A program made the position numbers and the translations under genes. DNA of 7,867 nt, from the NCBI GenBank assembly GCA_009923375.1, contig RFTO01000043.1, positions 1 to 7,867 of the forward strand, read 5' to 3'. The notes beneath the pieces are model-generated. The model saw only the letters and a list, made by a program, of their open reading frames with translations, had not been told where the DNA came from and did not search any database. Source of the stretch: Actinomycetota bacterium. GTDB lineage: Bacteria; Actinomycetota; Actinomycetes; S36-B12; UBA5976. Below, in pieces: positions 5,629 through 7,867 of the stretch (positions are counted from its first letter, which is position 1; every line of letters begins with the position of its first letter).

Positions 5629-7867
5629 TGATGGTTCAGACATTCCAAGCCGCCGACGTTCTGCCAAGACGATGACTTTGGCAAGCTCGTAGTCGCCAGC
5701 GGCCTTCGAACTAGGTGCCGCGTCTGCTAGGGCACTCACTGCCGCGTAGGTGTCAAACTCCACCTGCTTGAGAACCAGGATTTCTGCTATGCGTGAGTCG
5801 ACGCTGTCGGGAATCATCAGTCGGTGCACTTGCACTGTTCGCACTTGGCCCATGCGATGCGCGCGAGCTATCGCCTGAACCTCCAATGACGGCTTCACCT
5901 GCGGCTCGCAGAGGATGACCACCGACGCCGCTTGGATGTTCAACCCACTGCCTGCGGCCTGGATTTGCCCGACGAGTGCCAGCGGTTTCGTCGACGTGGT
6001 GAACTCGTCAACAAGGCTTTGCCTGGCATTTGGTGTGGTGTCGCCCGTGATTGGGCCAAGCGCTTGGGGACCTAGGCAACGAGCAACTTCGTCCAGAACA
6101 TCTCTGAAGTAACTGAAAACGAGAACCTTCTCACCATTGGCGAATGCTTCAGATGCAATCTCAAGAAGTCGTGACATCTTGCTTGACGGTCGTCCGGCGA
6201 GCGATGGCAGCATTCCTGCTTTGCGCATGGCCATGAGATTTCCTTTGGCGACGCCATCGAGATAGATTGGATAAGCCGCTCCATCCCAGGTGCAGTATTC
6301 GTCAACTTCAAGCAGTTGCGGCAGTTCGCTGAGCACTTCGGCGACATTGCGTCTCAGGTAGACGACAGCAGCCTGCCGACGGAATGACTCAGCTCCGGCG
6401 GCGAGAGCCACGCGATTCAGTCGCTTCGACACGCTCTCGTCAAGCATTTCTACGAGGTTGACGAACTCATCAACGCGATTCTCAAGTGGCGTGCCAGTGA
6501 GGAACACCGCTCGAGGAGCGCACCTCAGCCACCTGAGCAGGTGTAGTGCTCGGCCGGTCTGCGGATTCTTGACATAGTGCGCTTCATCCGCAACAAGTGT
6601 GTCAACTGGAATGGAGCGGATGGCTTCGTCGCTCAACCCCAAACCCTTCAAGGTATCGAAGGTTGTGATTGCTATTCCTCCGGTTGAGATCCAGGCATCC
6701 AGACCAGTGCCTTGCGTTTCGCCATGAATCCGCATCACCGGAATCACCGTACGCATGACAATCTCGCGCTCCCAATTCACAAGCACTGAGGCAGGCGTGA
6801 CTATGAGGAAGTGGGTTGCGCCGTCACGCCATCGCTGAGCCAAAAGCGACAGGGCCTGCAATGTCTTGCCGAGGCCCATCTCGTCGCCGATGATGACGCG
6901 GCCCTGGGCAAGCGCGAATTGCGTCCCGAAAACCTGATAACGACGAAGCGTTGCGCGGATGAGTGAGTGGTCCACCTCTTGGGCAAGGATGCGCTCGAGC
7001 AATTCGTCATCGAAATGGCGTTGCCCGAACTGAGAGGACCGGCCAAGCGCATTTTCGAGGACCGCGTAGTAGTCGCTCGCCCGATTGCGGAAGTCCTGCT
7101 GCAGAGCCTCCTGTGACACCACCGCAGAGCCGACATCTTGGATGGACGCCATCTGGGCTACATCAATGGCAAGTCCGGAGTCAACCGCGCGATCCAGCAG
7201 GCGACTGAGCGCTTTCACCACCTCGGAACGCTGGCGCGACCCAGAGAGAATCCAGCGAATACGAGATTGCAAAGCACGCGCCGAGTGCAAGGCTGGCGCC
7301 AACTCGCGGGCGAAAACCTGCAACTCAATGGTCTTGCCATCGATTGTCTCCCTCAACGCCTGAAGTGTGCGCAGATGTGAAAGAAGTTGGATTTCTGGAC
7401 GCGATAGGAGGTCGGGTGCGATGGACAACGGGGTCGACGCCTCAGTCTCGGCGTACATTTCGTCAGCAATCGCTTTCATCTCGAGGGCAGCCGGAGCGCT
7501 GATGCCGGGGATGCGTTTGAGGTGGGTCTTTCCCTTGAAGCAGATGGTTTCCAAAGCGCAAACAAGGTCGGAATGAAATCCAACCAGCTCCTCCCGGTCA
7601 AGGCGATAGAGCGTTTTATAGGTATACAAGTTAAAATCGGTGCTGGAGTATACTTTATAAAACTTATCGGTAGCGATAAAGTTTTTAATAAGCCCGATGC
7701 CGAGGATTTGATTGGTGGAGTTATTCATTTCGACGATATAGAGGAGGGAATTAAGAGGGATGGACGATTTGATGCGTTTGCGCTGACAATAGATATATTC
7801 GCGCAAAGAATGCGTTTCGCGATAAAGCGTATTTTGCGCATAGGTTTCGTCGGTGAAGCGAGTGGAG
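5617..7867 (-). CDS. SNF2-family helicase/ATPase, N-terminus beyond right edge
   Basis: This is an SNF2/Rad54-type ATPase that would move along double-stranded DNA; the cellular process is unknown. Numbering from the in-frame TTG at 7806, the helicase core has motif I GDEMGLGKT (307-315), motif Ia IVTPASVLVNWERE (335-348), motif II DEAH (407-410) and motif III LTGTPLEN (436-443). Lobe 2 has VLVFSYFRDVLDEVA (561-575), motif V GSGLNIQAA (619-627) and motif VI QAIARAHRMGQ (644-654), so all catalytic motifs are intact. Residues about 104-285 are helical and could be an ordinary bacterial accessory region. There is no stop between 7806 and 7867, so the real start lies outside the window unless an internal site such as the ATG at 7479 is used. 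Residues 1 to about 103, plus 20 more to the edge, differ in base composition and look unlike SNF2 proteins. No methylase or nuclease partner is visible. The stop overlaps the possible DUF418 GTG. Confidence 0.9.
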   Translation of the reverse strand, partial: STRFTDETYAQNTLYRETHSLREYIYCQRKRIKSSIPLNSLLYIVEMNNSTNQILGIGLIKNFIATDKFYKVYSSTDFNLYTYKTLYRLDREELVGFHSDLVCALETICFKGKTHLKRIPGISAPAALEMKAIADEMYAETEASTPLSIAPDLLSRPEIQLLSHLRTLQALRETIDGKTIELQVFARELAPALHSARALQSRIRWILSGSRQRSEVVKALSRLLDRAVDSGLAIDVAQMASIQDVGSAVVSQEALQQDFRNRASDYYAVLENALGRSSQFGQRHFDDELLERILAQEVDHSLIRATLRRYQVFGTQFALAQGRVIIGDEMGLGKTLQALSLLAQRWRDGATHFLIVTPASVLVNWEREIVMRTVIPVMRIHGETQGTGLDAWISTGGIAITTFDTLKGLGLSDEAIRSIPVDTLVADEAHYVKNPQTGRALHLLRWLRCAPRAVFLTGTPLENRVDEFVNLVEMLDESVSKRLNRVALAAGAESFRRQAAVVYLRRNVAEVLSELPQLLEVDEYCTWDGAAYPIYLDGVAKGNLMAMRKAGMLPSLAGRPSSKMSRLLEIASEAFANGEKVLVFSYFRDVLDEVARCLGPQALGPITGDTTPNARQSLVDEFTTSTKPLALVGQIQAAGSGLNIQAASVVILCEPQVKPSLEVQAIARAHRMGQVRTVQVHRLMIPDSVDSRIAEILVLKQVEFDTYAAVSALADAAPSSKAAGDYELAKVIVLAERRRLGMSEPSVSE
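7498..7867 (-). other. virus-like N-terminal segment of the helicase frame
   Basis: This stretch encodes about 123 residues in frame with the helicase but differs from everything to its left. By hand count GC is 33% in 7621-7680, 38% in 7681-7740 and 43% in 7741-7800, against 55% in 7501-7560. Codons such as TAT, AAT, AAA and TTT become common. The protein contains RFTDETYAQN near the edge, IPLNSLLYIVEMNN, NQILGIGLI, KFYKVYSS, LYRLDREEL and CFKGKTHLKR. From memory this order of motifs resembles uncharacterised proteins of large DNA viruses of algae and protists. That recall is unverified. The left boundary is approximate, set where the resemblance seems to end at KRIPGIS. It may be a fused domain or an assembly chimera. 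Confidence 0.5.
7659..7685. repeat. AT-rich inverted repeat inside the virus-like segment
   Basis: AAAACTTATC (7659-7668) and GATAAAGTTTT (7675-7685) pair across a six-base loop with one bulged base. Two copies of the palindrome GTATAC (7622-7627 and 7648-7653) lie beside it. On the minus strand the region codes for KNFIATDKFY, so the symmetry may be incidental to coding. In RNA it would form a weak A/U-rich hairpin. Confidence 0.5.

Noticed and set aside
6963..7576. Plus-strand open frames opposite the helicase N-terminal region
   Set aside because: They overlap an uninterrupted SNF2 frame on the other strand and show no family resemblance.
1..7867. tRNA, rRNA, CRISPR array, insertion sequence or integrase
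   Set aside because: No repeat-spacer pattern, cloverleaf, transposase motif or terminal inverted repeat was seen on either strand.

Overview
The window looks like a moderately GC-rich (mid-50s % by eye) bacterial fragment, most likely actinobacterial. The reasons are the GTG starts, a TANNNT -10 box about 7 bases before a GTG start (a leaderless-type arrangement), a secreted protein with no close family, and DUF167 and DUF418 genes of the kind common there. The phylum is an inference, because there is no rRNA or other marker gene.

Layout from left to right. (1) An alpha/beta hydrolase on the minus strand runs off the left edge. (2) It is divergent from a small plus-strand DUF167/UPF0235 (YggU-like) gene. 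(3) That gene converges, across 12 bases, with a minus-strand gene for an exported or membrane-anchored protein of unknown function. This gene has its own extended -10 promoter and a good ribosome binding site. (4) Next on the minus strand is a cytoplasmic GH43 beta-xylosidase/alpha-L-arabinofuranosidase with all three catalytic acids. A perfect 12-base palindrome lies in its presumed promoter. (5) Upstream of it is a multi-pass DUF418 membrane protein. (6) Upstream again is an SNF2-family helicase/ATPase whose reading frame leaves the window at the right edge. The helicase stop and the earliest possible DUF418 start share GTGA inside a duplicated 8-base unit, so these two genes may be translationally coupled.

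The most unusual part is the right-hand end. From about 7500 to 7867 the helicase frame stays open, but base composition falls to about 33-43% GC over 7621-7800. The encoded sequence stops looking like a bacterial SNF2 N-terminus. It reads as a compact module (IPLNSLLYIVEMNN, NQILGIGLI, LYRLDREEL, CFKGKTHLKR) that I associate from memory with uncharacterised proteins of large eukaryotic DNA viruses. Either a virus-like domain has been fused in frame to a bacterial SNF2 helicase, or the sequence is an assembly chimera ending in viral DNA. Nothing in the window alone can decide this.

Apart from the possible helicase-DUF418 coupling, the genes do not form an obvious pathway. The GH43 enzyme has no transporter or regulator gene beside it here. 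I found no tRNA, rRNA, CRISPR array, insertion sequence or integrase.
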